Notes under the pieces: model-generated
The model's database searches: none
What the model was told of the DNA's origin: nothing
The model's input: only the letters and a program-made list of their open reading frames with translations
Part shown: in pieces, positions 55,030-64,000 of the stretch
How positions within the stretch are numbered: the stretch's first letter is position 1
Layout: each line of letters opens with the position of its first letter
DNA from: Blastococcus haudaquaticus
Lineage (GTDB): Bacteria; Actinomycetota; Actinomycetes; Mycobacteriales; Geodermatophilaceae
Assembly (NCBI RefSeq): GCF_900230285.1
Contig: NZ_OCNK01000003.1
Location: 434,001 to 498,000 of the forward strand
Length of the DNA: 64,000 nt
Reading direction: 5' to 3'
Program-made: the position numbers and the translations under genes

Positions 55030-56715
55030 TCAGTCGGCGGGCTCGTCCACCCAGTCGGGGCCGTTGACCTCGCCCGGCCCGGCGAGGTCGGCAGCGTCGA
55101 CGATCGTGTACGCGTAGCCCTGCTCGGCGAGGAAGCGCTGCCGGTGCGCGGCGTACTCGCTGTCGAGGGTGTCGCGGCTGACCACCGTGTAGAAGTGCGC
55201 CTGCCGGCCGTCGGCCTTCGGGCGCAGCACCCGGCCGAGCCGCTGGGCCTCCTCCTGGCGGGAGCCGAACGTCCCCGACACCTGGACGGCGACGGCGGCC
55301 TCCGGCAGGTCGATGGAGAAGTTCGCGACCTTCGACACGACCAGCACGCGGATCTCCCCGGTGCGGAACAGGTCGAAGAGCCGCTCGCGCTCCTTGTTCG
55401 TCGTCGACCCCTGGATGACCGGGGCGTCGAGCGCGGCACCGAGCTCCTCGAGCTGGTCGAGGTAGGCGCCGATCACCAGCGACGGCTCGTCCGGGTGCCG
55501 CTCCAGGACCCGCCGGATCACCGGGAGCTTCGACTGCGCGGTCGCCGCGATCCGGTACCGCTCCTCGGGCTCGGCGACGGCGTAGGTCATCCGCTCCTCG
55601 TCGTCGAGGGAGACCCGCACCTCGATGCACTCGGCCGGCGCGATGTACCCCTGGGCCTCGATGTCGCGCCACGGGGCGTCGTACCGCTTCGGCCCGATCA
55701 GGGAGAAGACGTCGTCCTCGCGGCCGTCCTCGCGCACCAGCGTGGCGGTGAGCCCGAGCCGGCGGCGGGACTGCAGGTCCGCGGTGAGCCGGAAGATCGG
55801 CGCCGGCAGCAGGTGCACCTCGTCGTAGACGATCAGGCCCCAGTCCTGGGCGTCGAACAGGTCCAGGTGCCGGTACTCGCCGTTCCGGCGGGTGGTGATC
55901 ACCTGGTACGTCGCGATGGTGACCGGGCGGATCTCCTTGCGCTCACCGGAGTACTCGCCGATCTCCTCCTCGGTGAGCGAGGTGCGCGCGATCAGCTCGC
56001 GCTTCCACTGCCGCCCGGCGACGGTGTTGGTCACCAGGATCAGCGTTGTCGCCTTCGCCTCGGCCATGGCGGCCGCGCCCACCAGGGTCTTGCCGGCGCC
56101 ACAGGGGAGGACGACGACGCCCGAGCCACCGGCCCAGAAGCCCTCGACGGCCTCCTGCTGGTAGTCGCGCAGGTGCCACTCCGACTGGTCGAGCTCGATC
56201 GGGTGGGCCTGGCCGTCGACGTAGCCGGCGAGGTCCTCGGCCGGCCAGCCGACCTTGAGCAGCGCCTGCTTGAGCCGGCCGCGCTCCGAGGGGTGCACGA
56301 CGACGGAGTCCCCGTCGATGCGGGCGCCCAGCATGGGGGCGACCCGCTTGGAGCGGATCACCTCCTCCAGGACCGCGCGGTCGGACGACGTGAGCGTCAG
56401 CCCGTGCACCGGGTGGTTGGCCAGCGTGAGCCGGCCGAAGCGGTCCATGGTGTCGGCGACGTCGACCAGCAGCGCGTGCGGCACCGGGTAGCGGGAGTAG
56501 CGCACCAGCGCGTCCACGACCTGCTCGGCGTCGTGACCGGCCGCGCGGGCGTTCCACAGCGCGAGCGGCGTCACCCGGTAGGTGTGCACGTGCTCGGGGG
56601 AGCGCTCCAGCTCCGCGAACGGCGCGATGGACGCGCGGCACTCACGGGCCAGCGGGTGGTCGACCTCGAGGAGCAGGGTCTTGTCCGACTGGACGATCAG
56701 GGGGCCGTCACTCAC
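55030..56715 (-). CDS. XPB/Rad25-type DNA repair helicase
   Basis: A 561-residue SF2 helicase of the XPB (ERCC3) family. It has an N-terminal damage-recognition-like domain (about 1-175), then HLRDYQQEAVEGFWAGGSG with Walker A PCGAGKTLV (about 204), motif II VYDEVHLLP (about 295), LGLTATLVREDGRE, and the C-terminal helicase lobe (ERERLFDLFRTGEIRVLVVS; FGSRQEEAQRLGRVLRPK). Mycobacterial XPB (Rv0861c) unwinds 3'-5' DNA in repair. GTG 56715 begins VSDGPLIVQSDKTLLLEVDH, the conserved start. A helicase-associated protein is encoded two genes upstream. Confidence 0.94.
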   Translation of the reverse strand: MSDGPLIVQSDKTLLLEVDHPLARECRASIAPFAELERSPEHVHTYRVTPLALWNARAAGHDAEQVVDALVRYSRYPVPHALLVDVADTMDRFGRLTLANHPVHGLTLTSSDRAVLEEVIRSKRVAPMLGARIDGDSVVVHPSERGRLKQALLKVGWPAEDLAGYVDGQAHPIELDQSEWHLRDYQQEAVEGFWAGGSGVVVLPCGAGKTLVGAAAMAEAKATTLILVTNTVAGRQWKRELIARTSLTEEEIGEYSGERKEIRPVTIATYQVITTRRNGEYRHLDLFDAQDWGLIVYDEVHLLPAPIFRLTADLQSRRRLGLTATLVREDGREDDVFSLIGPKRYDAPWRDIEAQGYIAPAECIEVRVSLDDEERMTYAVAEPEERYRIAATAQSKLPVIRRVLERHPDEPSLVIGAYLDQLEELGAALDAPVIQGSTTNKERERLFDLFRTGEIRVLVVSKVANFSIDLPEAAVAVQVSGTFGSRQEEAQRLGRVLRPKADGRQAHFYTVVSRDTLDSEYAAHRQRFLAEQGYAYTIVDAADLAGPGEVNGPDWVDEPAD

Positions 56716-56836
56716 GAAGCGTGGTTCCTCTTCCGGAGATGGGGGTCCGACGCGGCGGCGCGCAGGCGGCGCCGAGGGGCACCGGGGACTCTCCACCGTA
56801 ACCGCGCCGCGCGACCGGTACTTCCCGGTCGGACCG

Positions 56837-58117
56837 TCAGACCCAGTCGCGCCGCAGTGGTGGCGGTGCGCCGCCCGGCCGCTGCAGCAGGACCTGGTTC
56901 ACGCCCAGCTTGCCCACCTCGAACGCCAGCGCGCTGGCCACCATGTAGAGCCGCCAGACGCGGGCGCGCCCCACACCGGCCGCGGCCACGGCCCCGGCCC
57001 AGTTCGCCTCGAGGTTGGCGACCCACGCCCGCAGGGTGAGGGCGTAGTGCCGGCGCAGCGGCTCGACGTCGGTCACCTCGAGTCCGCTGGACGCCAGCGC
57101 GTCGATCATGTCGCCGAGACCCACCAGATCCCCGTCGGGGAACACGTACCGGGTGATGAAGGTGTCGTCGTTCCGGCGGGTCCGGGGCCCCACCCAGGCG
57201 ATCGCGTGGTTGAGCAGCCGGCCGCCCGGGCGCAGCAGGTCGTGGAGGGTGGTGGCGTAGCCGGGCAGCTGCGACCGCCCGACGTGCTCGGCCATCCCGA
57301 CCGAGCTGATGGCGTCGAAGGGCCCGTCCTCCACCTCCCGGTAGTCCTCGACCCGGATCTCGACGGACCCGGCCAGCCCCGCCTCGGCCACGCGCTTGCG
57401 GGCGAGCGCGGCCTGTTCCTCGGAGAGGGTGACTCCGACGACGGTTGCGCCGTACTCCCGGGCGGCGTGCAGGGCGAGGCTGCCCCAGCCGCAGCCGACG
57501 TCCAGCAACCGCGATCCCGAGCGCAGTGCGAGCTTCCGGCAGATCAGGTCGAGCTTGGCCTCCTGGGCCGCCTCGAGGCCGACGCCGGGGTCGTCCCAGA
57601 CGGCGCAGGAGTAGACCATCGACGGGCCGAGGACCAGGCGGTAGAACTCGTTGCCCAGGTCGTAGTGGTGCGAGACGGCGACGGCGTCGCGGCGGCGGCT
57701 GTGCAGCCGGCCGTACCGGCGGAGGCGGACCTCCTCGGGCGGCGGTGCCGGTTCGCGGCCGAGGAGGCCGAGCGCCAGGCCCGTGCGCAGCAGCCCCAGC
57801 CGCTCGCCGAGGGAGGGAGCCGGGGACTCGCCCGGCGCGAGGCGGCCCGTGGACGTGAGGGCGGCGAACGGCGCGTACAGGTCGCCCTCGACGTCGATCT
57901 CACCGGCGACGTAGGCGCGGGCGAGCCCGAGCTCGTCCCGGGTCCACACGATCCGGCGGATCGCCTGGGGGGACCTGAGGACGACCAGCGGGGCGTCGTC
58001 CGGGCCGGCCACGGTGCCGTCCCACGCCTGCAGGCGCACGGGCAACCGCTCGACCCCCAGGATCGGGGCCAGCGCCGTCGCCAACTGCTCGGCGACGGTC
58101 CTCTTCCCATCCATCAC
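56837..58117 (-). CDS. Cyclopropane-fatty-acyl-phospholipid synthase-like methyltransferase
   Basis: A 426-residue SAM-dependent methyltransferase of the CFA synthase family. The SAM loop is LLDVGCGWGSLALHAAREYG, YSCAVW is the family Tyr-Ser-Cys motif, and SSVGMAEHVGR is the expected SVGMxEHVG site. The N-terminal lipid-binding part has SHHYDLGNEFYRLVLGPSMV. It would modify unsaturated acyl chains of membrane phospholipids. ATG 58117 or the adjacent ATG 58114 follows GGGAGG. It sits between the XPB gene and the helicase-associated gene, all on the same strand. Confidence 0.92.
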   Translation of the reverse strand: MMDGKRTVAEQLATALAPILGVERLPVRLQAWDGTVAGPDDAPLVVLRSPQAIRRIVWTRDELGLARAYVAGEIDVEGDLYAPFAALTSTGRLAPGESPAPSLGERLGLLRTGLALGLLGREPAPPPEEVRLRRYGRLHSRRRDAVAVSHHYDLGNEFYRLVLGPSMVYSCAVWDDPGVGLEAAQEAKLDLICRKLALRSGSRLLDVGCGWGSLALHAAREYGATVVGVTLSEEQAALARKRVAEAGLAGSVEIRVEDYREVEDGPFDAISSVGMAEHVGRSQLPGYATTLHDLLRPGGRLLNHAIAWVGPRTRRNDDTFITRYVFPDGDLVGLGDMIDALASSGLEVTDVEPLRRHYALTLRAWVANLEANWAGAVAAAGVGRARVWRLYMVASALAFEVGKLGVNQVLLQRPGGAPPPLRRDWV

Positions 58118-58135
58118 GGCCTCCCGCGAGGGAAG

Positions 58136-60409
58136 TTACTGCGCGGCCCCGGACGACGTCGACGGCTTTTGATCTTCTTCGACCAGCGCGACCGAGGTGA
58201 TGCGGTGCACCGCGAAGGTGCTGTTCTCGCCGCGGCGCTCGTCGTACCCCTGGAGGAAACCACCGACCAGGGACACCGGGCGCACCACGCGCTGGCTGCC
58301 GCTGCCCTGGGCGTCGACGTAGCCCAGCCACACGGCGGATCCCTCGCGGACCGCGCGGGACAGCAGTTCCAGCGTGGTCGCCGTCGTCACCCCGGGCACC
58401 TGCCGCACGGCCTCACCGCGACGCGCGGACAGGGCGGCGTCCCCGGCGCGCATCTGACGGACGGTCGACTGGAGCTCGTCGGCGCCGAGCGCCCGCGGCG
58501 CGGGGGAGGAGTCGCTGCCGGTCTTGCGGCCGAGTGCGCGGGGACGGGCCGGCGGCCGCGTGAGGACGGCGCCGCCCGCCTGCTCGCCGGCCGGGGCGTA
58601 GCCCGCCTCGCGGAGCACGGTGAGCACCTCGTCGGCGCCCAGCCCGCTGACGAGGACGCCCGGGGCCAGGCGGCGCAGCTCCGCCGGAGCGGTCCGCCGG
58701 TCGTTGAGCACCTGGGAGAGCAGCCCGTGGTCGTCGGAGCGCACGTAGGACTCGATCGAGCCCACGCGCAGCCGGCCGTGCTGGCGGGCGACGTCGTCGA
58801 CCAGGTAGTCGAGCGCCTGGGGGACCGGCGTGCGCGAGGACCGGGTGAAGAAGTCGTGCAGGTCCGACGCCGACCAGCCGGCGTCCAGCGCGCGCCGGAC
58901 GCTGGACTCCGACACCCGGAACACCGTCGCCCCACCGGAGGACTCGACGTCGGCGACGACGGCGAGGGTGTCGGCCAGCTCGGCGACCAGCGGCCCGGGT
59001 GCGATCAGCGAGAGGTCGGGCTGGGCGAGGACGTGGTCGACCGGCTCGGGCAGGAGGCCGCGCATGCCGTCGGCGGCGCCGTCCTCTCCATGGGTCAGCA
59101 GGCCGCGACCTGCCGTCGACAGGACGCCACCGACGAGCACCCCCAGGCGGGCCGCCTCGTCGAGCATGCCGGGGACGGGTGCGAGCCGGTCGGCCCGCCG
59201 GGGCGTGCGCCAGCGCAGCAGCGCGACCAGGTCGGTTGCGGCCAGCCCGGAGCCGGGCGGGTACTCGGCCAGCACGGTGAGCGCGGAGCGGCGGATGGCC
59301 GGAGCGGTGTGCCGGGTGAGGTCGGGGGAGAGCGGGTTCACGGCCTTTCCCGCGACGTCGCGCTGCCCGACCAGCGACGGCAGCCGCACCCCGCCGAGCC
59401 AGCCTGCGGCGAGAACCGCCCAGCGGTCGGCCAGGTCCTGCTCCCGCCAGATGTCGTAGGCGCGGGTGGGGAGCCACTCGTCGCGGTGCGGTCCGCCTAC
59501 GTCGAGCAGCCCGGCGGCATAGGCGAGCTCCAGCAGCCAGGCGCTCTCGGGCTCGCCCAGGTGCAGCACCCGGGCCAGCCGCTTCTGGTCGCGCACGCCG
59601 ACCCCGCCACTGCGCAGCAGGCCGGCCGGCTCCTCCTCGAGCAGGGCCAGCAGCTCGCCGATCTTGCCGACGCTCTCCAGCGCCGCGCCGGCCGCGCGGC
59701 GGTCCGCCGACGCCCGCTCGTGGGAGGCGGCCGGGGGCTCGGGGCGCAGCCGCGGTGGCCCGTACGGACGGTCGCCGCGCAGGTGCAGGCCGATCTCGCG
59801 GGGCAGCTCCACGTTCAGGGCGTCGATCCGGGCCAGCAGCCCACGCTGCAGCAGCCGGCGGGCGGGGGTGGAGCCGCCGTTCGGTGAATCGGGGAGGTGG
59901 CCCACCGGCCGCTCGCCGGCCAGGCGCTCGAGCACCTCCCGCTCCTCCGGGTCCAGCTCGCCGATCGTCGCCGCCAGGTCGGTGGGCAGCTGCACGCGCA
60001 GCTCCGTCGCCCGGCGGCCCAGGCCGGCCGGGTGGCGGACGGCCCGCCGCACCGGGTCGGGGGCGTGCAGGACGTCGTCGCCCCAGAGCAGCGCCCTGTC
60101 GGTGAGCCGCTCCAGGCCCGAGGCCAGGACGTCGGAGGGGACATCGGGCAGCGCAGCGGCCAGCGCGTCCGGGGCCAGGCCGTCGCCGGGCGCGAGCAGC
60201 ACCACGTCGAGGACCTGGAGCGTCGCGGCGTCCAGCTCGTCCAGCGCGCGGTCGACCGACACCGGGACGGCGAGCCGGCTGGCGAGGGCGACCAGGTCCG
60301 AGGGCGCGGGGCGGGCCACGTCGGGGCGGGCCACCAGCAACGCGCGCAACTGCTCGTCGCTGCGGGTGCGCAGCCAGCCGGCGAGCGTCGCAGGGGGTTC
60401 CGTGGGCAT
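58136..60409 (-). CDS. Helicase-associated protein (Rv0862c-like, XPB partner region)
   Basis: A 757-residue protein resembling the mycobacterial protein next to XPB (Rv0862c). It has no helicase motifs of its own. The C-terminal part carries the XPB/Ssl2-type helicase-C_3 domain ([40 protein letters not shown]). A WYL-like beta segment near the end ([20 protein letters not shown]) is also visible. ATG 60409 has TAGCGT 7 nt upstream, a likely leaderless start. Co-location with the XPB helicase suggests a joint role in repair; this is inference. Confidence 0.85.
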   Translation of the reverse strand: MPTEPPATLAGWLRTRSDEQLRALLVARPDVARPAPSDLVALASRLAVPVSVDRALDELDAATLQVLDVVLLAPGDGLAPDALAAALPDVPSDVLASGLERLTDRALLWGDDVLHAPDPVRRAVRHPAGLGRRATELRVQLPTDLAATIGELDPEEREVLERLAGERPVGHLPDSPNGGSTPARRLLQRGLLARIDALNVELPREIGLHLRGDRPYGPPRLRPEPPAASHERASADRRAAGAALESVGKIGELLALLEEEPAGLLRSGGVGVRDQKRLARVLHLGEPESAWLLELAYAAGLLDVGGPHRDEWLPTRAYDIWREQDLADRWAVLAAGWLGGVRLPSLVGQRDVAGKAVNPLSPDLTRHTAPAIRRSALTVLAEYPPGSGLAATDLVALLRWRTPRRADRLAPVPGMLDEAARLGVLVGGVLSTAGRGLLTHGEDGAADGMRGLLPEPVDHVLAQPDLSLIAPGPLVAELADTLAVVADVESSGGATVFRVSESSVRRALDAGWSASDLHDFFTRSSRTPVPQALDYLVDDVARQHGRLRVGSIESYVRSDDHGLLSQVLNDRRTAPAELRRLAPGVLVSGLGADEVLTVLREAGYAPAGEQAGGAVLTRPPARPRALGRKTGSDSSPAPRALGADELQSTVRQMRAGDAALSARRGEAVRQVPGVTTATTLELLSRAVREGSAVWLGYVDAQGSGSQRVVRPVSLVGGFLQGYDERRGENSTFAVHRITSVALVEEDQKPSTSSGAAQ

Positions 60410-60416
60410 CCGGTCC

Positions 60417-60422
60417 ACGCTA
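60417..60422 (-). promoter_or_regulatory. Putative -10 box (TAGCGT) of the helicase-associated gene
   Basis: On the minus strand TAGCGT lies 7 nt before ATG 60409. The region is a 47-bp divergent promoter shared with the membrane protein at 60457. Confidence 0.4.
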
Positions 60423-60456
60423 CGTCGCCCGTGCAACCTGCTGACAGCATGGCCGG

Positions 60457-60978
60457 GTGATCCCGGCCGCCGACGACCCGCACACCCGCACGGCCCTGGC
60501 CGCCCACCAGGCCGGCGCCATCCGGTGGCTGGGCGGTGGGGCCATCGCGGTCGTCCTGGGTGTGCTGCTGGGCGCCGCCGCGGTCACCCTGGCCGACAGC
60601 GGCCGGCGGGTGCCGGGCCTGGGGCTCGCCGTCATCGCCCTGGTCCTGCTGGGGCTCGTCGGGATCGCGGCCGGCGCCGGCGCCCTGCTCCGCACCCGGC
60701 GCTGGCAGCGTGCCCTGGCCGCCGCCCCGTGGCGGACCGGACGGCTGCGCATCGCCGGCCCGGCGATCATCGCGTTCGAGCCGGAGGGCTTCGACGAGCT
60801 CGACCCGCTGCAGGAGCCCGTGCGCCTCCAGCTGCTGAGCACGGCCGTGTGGCGGACCCGTGCCGTCCAGGAGCTCGACGGCGGCGAGGTGCGCGCCGCG
60901 CCCGTGGGGGACGGCCAGTGGGTGCTCACCGCGGAGGGCCTGCCCACGCTGTACGGCGCCAAGGCCGCGCGCCGCTGA
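60457..60978 (+). CDS. Small membrane protein of unknown function
   Basis: A 173-residue protein with two spans (about 23-45, [20 protein letters not shown]; about 55-77, [20 protein letters not shown]) and a soluble C-terminal domain ([40 protein letters not shown]). GTG 60457 has CAGCAT 6 nt upstream. No function known. Confidence 0.8.
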   Translation: MIPAADDPHTRTALAAHQAGAIRWLGGGAIAVVLGVLLGAAAVTLADSGRRVPGLGLAVIALVLLGLVGIAAGAGALLRTRRWQRALAAAPWRTGRLRIAGPAIIAFEPEGFDELDPLQEPVRLQLLSTAVWRTRAVQELDGGEVRAAPVGDGQWVLTAEGLPTLYGAKAARR

Positions 60979-61080
60979 CCCGACCGGCCCGGGAGAGGGA
61001 GCGTGCGTGCGCGCGCGTGCCGATCGCTGCGAAGATGACCCGGACGTGCGCCGCAGGGCGCACCTGGACACGGAGGCGAC

Positions 61081-61308
61081 ATGGCCAAGCGCAACGAGAA
61101 GCACGCGCACCTGGTGGAGCCCACCTGGGGGCAGTCCGACGACGGCGGCCCGCCGCTGACCGAGCTGACGAGCGAGTCCGCCGGTCCGCTCTCCCCCTTC
61201 GGCGAGGACCACAGCTTCCCGCTGCCGGTCGAGAGCCTCCGGTACGCGCACCCGACGGACAAGCCGAACCGGGCCGGCGTCCAGACGGCCGAGGGACGTC
61301 GGCGGTGA
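61081..61308 (+). CDS. Small hypothetical protein coupled to acyl-CoA ligase
   Basis: A 75-residue polar protein, [20 protein letters not shown] followed by Pro/Ser-rich sequence ([20 protein letters not shown]). ATG 61081 has GGAGGC upstream. The stop overlaps the ligase start GTG 61305 by 4 nt, so it is translated with it. No family recognised. Confidence 0.65.
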   Translation: MAKRNEKHAHLVEPTWGQSDDGGPPLTELTSESAGPLSPFGEDHSFPLPVESLRYAHPTDKPNRAGVQTAEGRRR

Positions 61309-62960
61309 CCTCCCCCGCGCTGCCGTCCTACAGCAGCGGGACCTCGACGGTCCCCCTGCTGGGCGACACGATCGGGGCGAACCTGGATCGGACGGCAGCG
61401 CGGGTGGGCGACTCCGAGGCGCTGGTGGAGTGCGCCACGGGCCGCCGGTTCAGCTACCCCGAGCTGGTGGCCGAGGTCGACGCGACCGCCCTGGGCCTGG
61501 AGGCCCTCGGCGTCCGCAAGGGCGACCGGGTCGGCATCTGGGCGCCCAACTGCGCGGAGTGGGTCTTCGTCCAGTACGGGACGGCGAAGCTCGGCGCGAT
61601 CCTGGTGAACATCAACCCGGCCTACCGGACGCACGAGCTGGCCTACGTGCTGGAGCAGGCCGGCATCTCGGTGCTGGTCGCCGCGCCGGAGTTCAAGACC
61701 AGCGACTACCGGTCGATGGTCGCCGACGTGCGGGGCGACTGCCCCGAGCTGCGCGAGGTCCTCTTCCTCGGCGATCCCGAGTGGGAGCAGCTGCTCACCA
61801 CCGGCCGGGCCGCCGACCGCGAGCTGCTGGCGCGCCGGGAGGCCGAGCTCTCCGCCGACGACCCGATCAACATCCAGTACACGTCGGGGACCACGGGCTT
61901 CCCGAAGGGCGCCACGCTCACCCACCACAACCTGCTCAACAACGGGTTCTTCGTCGGCGAGGGCTGCGGCTACACCGAGGCCGACCGCGTCTGCATCCCG
62001 GTGCCCTACTACCACTGCTTCGGCATGGGCATGGGCAACCTCGGCGCCACCTCGCACGGCGCGACCATGGTCATCCCCGCCCCCGGGTTCGACCCGGCGC
62101 TCACGCTCAAGGCCGTCCAGGACGAGCGCTGCACCTCGCTGTACGGCGTCCCGACGATGTTCATCGCCGAGCTGGCGCTGCCCGACTTCGCCGACTACGA
62201 CCTCTCGACTCTGCGCACCGGGATCATGGCCGGCTCGCCGTGCCCGGTGGAGGTGATGAAGCGGGTGGTCAGCGAGATGGGCATGACCGAGGTGACCATC
62301 TGCTACGGGATGACCGAGACGTCACCGGTCTCCACCCAGACCGGTGCCGACGACGACCTCGACCGCCGCACCTCCACCGTCGGTCGGGTGCACCCGCACC
62401 TCGAGGTGAAGGTCGTCGACCCCGCCACCGGCCTGACCGTGCCGCGCGGGACGCCCGGGGAGTTCTGCACCCGCGGCTACTCGGTGATGCTCGGCTACTG
62501 GAACGAGCCGGAGAGGACCGCGGAGGTGATCGACCGCGCCCGCTGGATGCACACCGGCGACCTGGCCGTGATGGACGACGCGGGGTACCTCAACATCGTC
62601 GGCCGGATCAAGGACATGGTCATCCGCGGCGGCGAGAACGTGTACCCGCGCGAGATCGAGGAGTTCCTCTACAGCCATCCGGACGTCGTCGACGCGCAGG
62701 TGATCGGCGTGCCCGACGAGCGGTACGGCGAGGAGCTGATGGCCTGGGTGCGGCTGCGCGAGGGCGCCGAGCCGCTGACGGCCGAGGCCCTGCGCGAGTT
62801 CTGCACCGGCCGGCTCGCCCACTACAAGATCCCGCGCTACGTCAAGGTCGTCGACGAGTTCCCGATGACGGTGACCGGCAAGATCCGCAAGGTGGAGATG
62901 CGGCAGGTCTCGGTCGAGGAGCTCGGCCTGGAGTCCGCGGCCGCCGTCCGGAACGCCTGA
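61305..62960 (+). CDS. Fatty-acyl-CoA synthetase (FadD35-like AMP-binding enzyme)
   Basis: A 551-residue ANL-superfamily ligase activating an acid with ATP and CoA. The AMP motif is [18 protein letters not shown], with [18 protein letters not shown], the Asp-hinge [20 protein letters not shown] and the catalytic Lys in [10 protein letters not shown]. The acyl-pocket sequence resembles FadD35-type medium/long-chain ligases, so a fatty acid substrate is likely. GTG 61305 overlaps the preceding stop. It converges with a membrane-protein gene 2 bp away. Confidence 0.93.
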   Translation: MTSPALPSYSSGTSTVPLLGDTIGANLDRTAARVGDSEALVECATGRRFSYPELVAEVDATALGLEALGVRKGDRVGIWAPNCAEWVFVQYGTAKLGAILVNINPAYRTHELAYVLEQAGISVLVAAPEFKTSDYRSMVADVRGDCPELREVLFLGDPEWEQLLTTGRAADRELLARREAELSADDPINIQYTSGTTGFPKGATLTHHNLLNNGFFVGEGCGYTEADRVCIPVPYYHCFGMGMGNLGATSHGATMVIPAPGFDPALTLKAVQDERCTSLYGVPTMFIAELALPDFADYDLSTLRTGIMAGSPCPVEVMKRVVSEMGMTEVTICYGMTETSPVSTQTGADDDLDRRTSTVGRVHPHLEVKVVDPATGLTVPRGTPGEFCTRGYSVMLGYWNEPERTAEVIDRARWMHTGDLAVMDDAGYLNIVGRIKDMVIRGGENVYPREIEEFLYSHPDVVDAQVIGVPDERYGEELMAWVRLREGAEPLTAEALREFCTGRLAHYKIPRYVKVVDEFPMTVTGKIRKVEMRQVSVEELGLESAAAVRNA

Positions 62961-62961
62961 C

Positions 62962-63282
62962 TCAGGCCTTCGCCTTCGAGGCCGGGGTCAGCCGCACGAT
63001 CAGCTTCGACAGCAGGCTGCCCACCACCACCCAGATCAGCGCCGCGAGACCGTCGTTGATCGCCTCGGCGATCTTCGGGTCCGACGGCGTGAACAGGTCC
63101 TTGGTGAACCAGCCGAACGTGTCCCGCCAGCCGGCGGTGAACTCGACCAGCCCGTTGGCGGGGTTGGCCTCGAACAGCACGAACACCGCGTGGATCACGA
63201 TGATCGCGGCGATCACCGAGCACACGACCCGCACGATCGTGGCGACGAGTGAGAAGACGCGGGCTGCACCGTTGCTGGCCAT
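62962..63282 (-). CDS. Small membrane protein of unknown function
   Basis: A 106-residue protein with two spans (about 8-37, VFSLVATIVRVVCSVIAAII; about 75-93, LAALIWVVVGSLLSKLIV) and a short exposed loop in between (GWRDTFGWFTKDLFTPSDPK). ATG 63282 is preferred over ATG 63291 because CACGAT lies 7 nt upstream. Unknown family. Confidence 0.75.
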   Translation of the reverse strand: MASNGAARVFSLVATIVRVVCSVIAAIIVIHAVFVLFEANPANGLVEFTAGWRDTFGWFTKDLFTPSDPKIAEAINDGLAALIWVVVGSLLSKLIVRLTPASKAKA

Positions 63283-63333
63283 GCGGAGCATCGTGGCGCA
63301 GCGGCGCGCGGTTCGCGAGTCGTCGGGTAACAG

Positions 63334-64000
63334 TCAGGCGGGTCCGCAGGGGACGACGAGCGCGCGGTGGTCGGACAGGGCCAGCCGCGGTGACTCGACC
63401 GGACCGGTGGCCCGCAGCCCACCCCTGACCAGCACGTGGTCGAGCTGCCGCGTCGGGCGGTGCACGGGGAACGTCGGAACCGAGGCGAGAGGCTGGAGAC
63501 CGCTGACCCGCACCGCGGGGCGGGCCGTCATGTTGAGGTCTCCGAGCAGCACCAGGGGCCCGGGAGCCCCCTCGAGCGTGCTCATCACCTGCCGCAGCTG
63601 CCGGCGGTTCCAGCCCGGCACGAAGGACAGGTGCGTGGTGCACACGGTGAACCGGCCGGACGGGCCGTCGATCACCGCTGTCACCGCCACCCGCGGCTCG
63701 TCCCGGACCAGGATCGGCCGGTGCGTCCCCGGCAACCACATGGGCAGGCCGGCGCGTGCCCCGCGCAGCCGGACGACGTCCCACGTGACCACCGGGTAGC
63801 GGGAGACCAGCGCGACGCCGTACCCGGGGGAGTCCTGCTGCTCCTGGCCCGTGGCCACCGTCCACGTGCCGCCGGGGGTCCCGATCACGGCGGGGACGAA
63901 GCACGCGTCCACCGCTCCCATGGCCTCGGCCGCCAGCGCCGTGAGGTCGGCACCGTGCGACCGGGCCTGGTTGCGGTCGACCTCCTGCAGCGCGAGGACG
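63334..64000 (-). CDS. Endonuclease/exonuclease/phosphatase (EEP) family protein, 5' end cut by the window
   Basis: The visible 221 residues carry EEP motifs: VLALQEVDRNQARSHGADLT (metal-binding Glu), THLSFVPGWNRRQLRQV, LVLLGDLNMTARP (catalytic Asp/Asn) and the final LALSDHRALVVPCG (Asp-His). The reading frame runs off the right edge, so the N-terminus is missing. Members act as phosphatases or nucleases; substrate unknown. Confidence 0.9.
   Translation of the reverse strand, partial: VLALQEVDRNQARSHGADLTALAAEAMGAVDACFVPAVIGTPGGTWTVATGQEQQDSPGYGVALVSRYPVVTWDVVRLRGARAGLPMWLPGTHRPILVRDEPRVAVTAVIDGPSGRFTVCTTHLSFVPGWNRRQLRQVMSTLEGAPGPLVLLGDLNMTARPAVRVSGLQPLASVPTFPVHRPTRQLDHVLVRGGLRATGPVESPRLALSDHRALVVPCGPA

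Noticed and set aside
59664-61304. Long upstream extension of the acyl-CoA ligase frame
   Set aside because: Overlaps the helicase-associated and membrane-protein genes in another frame; the ligase similarity begins after GTG 61305.

Overview
The window is 64 kb of very GC-rich, gene-dense actinobacterial chromosome. GTG starts are frequent. The content (ClpC, DisA, CarD, LpqE, a GroEL without GroES beside it, an XPB-type helicase, and DUF3263/DUF4031/DUF5313/DUF6458 families) and the gene order point to a free-living actinomycete. A member of the Geodermatophilaceae (Blastococcus/Geodermatophilus/Modestobacter type) is my best inference, but it is not proven from sequence alone. I see no phage, insertion sequence, CRISPR array or rRNA operon. 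Genes cut by the window edge: an endonuclease/exonuclease/phosphatase-family gene at the right end.

Region 1 (1-16.7 kb) is a housekeeping block. Its order and orientation match, inverted, the Mycobacterium tuberculosis Rv3596c-Rv3579c neighbourhood as I remember it: clpC, mutY, an Rv3587c-like membrane protein, disA, radA, lpqE, then carD, ispD, ispF, cysS, rlmB. Between lpqE and carD sits an extra 4.1-kb group: an ECF sigma factor with a membrane partner, an iron-sulfur photolyase/cryptochrome and a UbiA prenyltransferase.

Region 2 (16.7-31.4 kb) holds envelope and stress functions: a DUF445 membrane protein, an HtrA-like protease, an orphan FetB-like permease between two short tandem repeats, a universal stress protein, tRNA-Thr(TGT), a hemerythrin, a large LuxR-type ATPase regulator, an ECF-like sigma factor divergent from dodecin, a CBS protein, RarD, and a DUF3263/LytR_C pair resembling Rv0430/Rv0431 (VirR).

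Region 3 (31.4-41.3 kb) starts with a fusion of a secreted S15/CocE-like alpha/beta hydrolase, a membrane span and an ABC ATPase, translationally coupled to its permease. It continues with a HAD phosphatase, a lipoprotein, a threonine synthase gene behind a SAM-I (S-box) riboswitch whose closing helix overlaps the Shine-Dalgarno, a cold-shock protein, and groEL behind two tandem CIRCE operators.

Region 4 (41.3-64 kb) contains small metabolic genes (VOC proteins, DUF72, Gfo/Idh/MocA, HD hydrolase, M20 deacylase), an MHS-type transporter, a second large LuxR ATPase regulator, two SF2 helicases (one XPB) with a helicase-associated protein, a cyclopropane-fatty-acid-synthase-like methyltransferase, and a FadD-type acyl-CoA ligase.

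The non-coding signals worth attention are two intergenic palindromes with the same 26+9+26 architecture, each between convergent genes; a recurring GAAAGGACCCC-type terminator; many apparently leaderless starts with a -10 box 6-8 nt upstream; and overlapping divergent promoters only 18 bp long.
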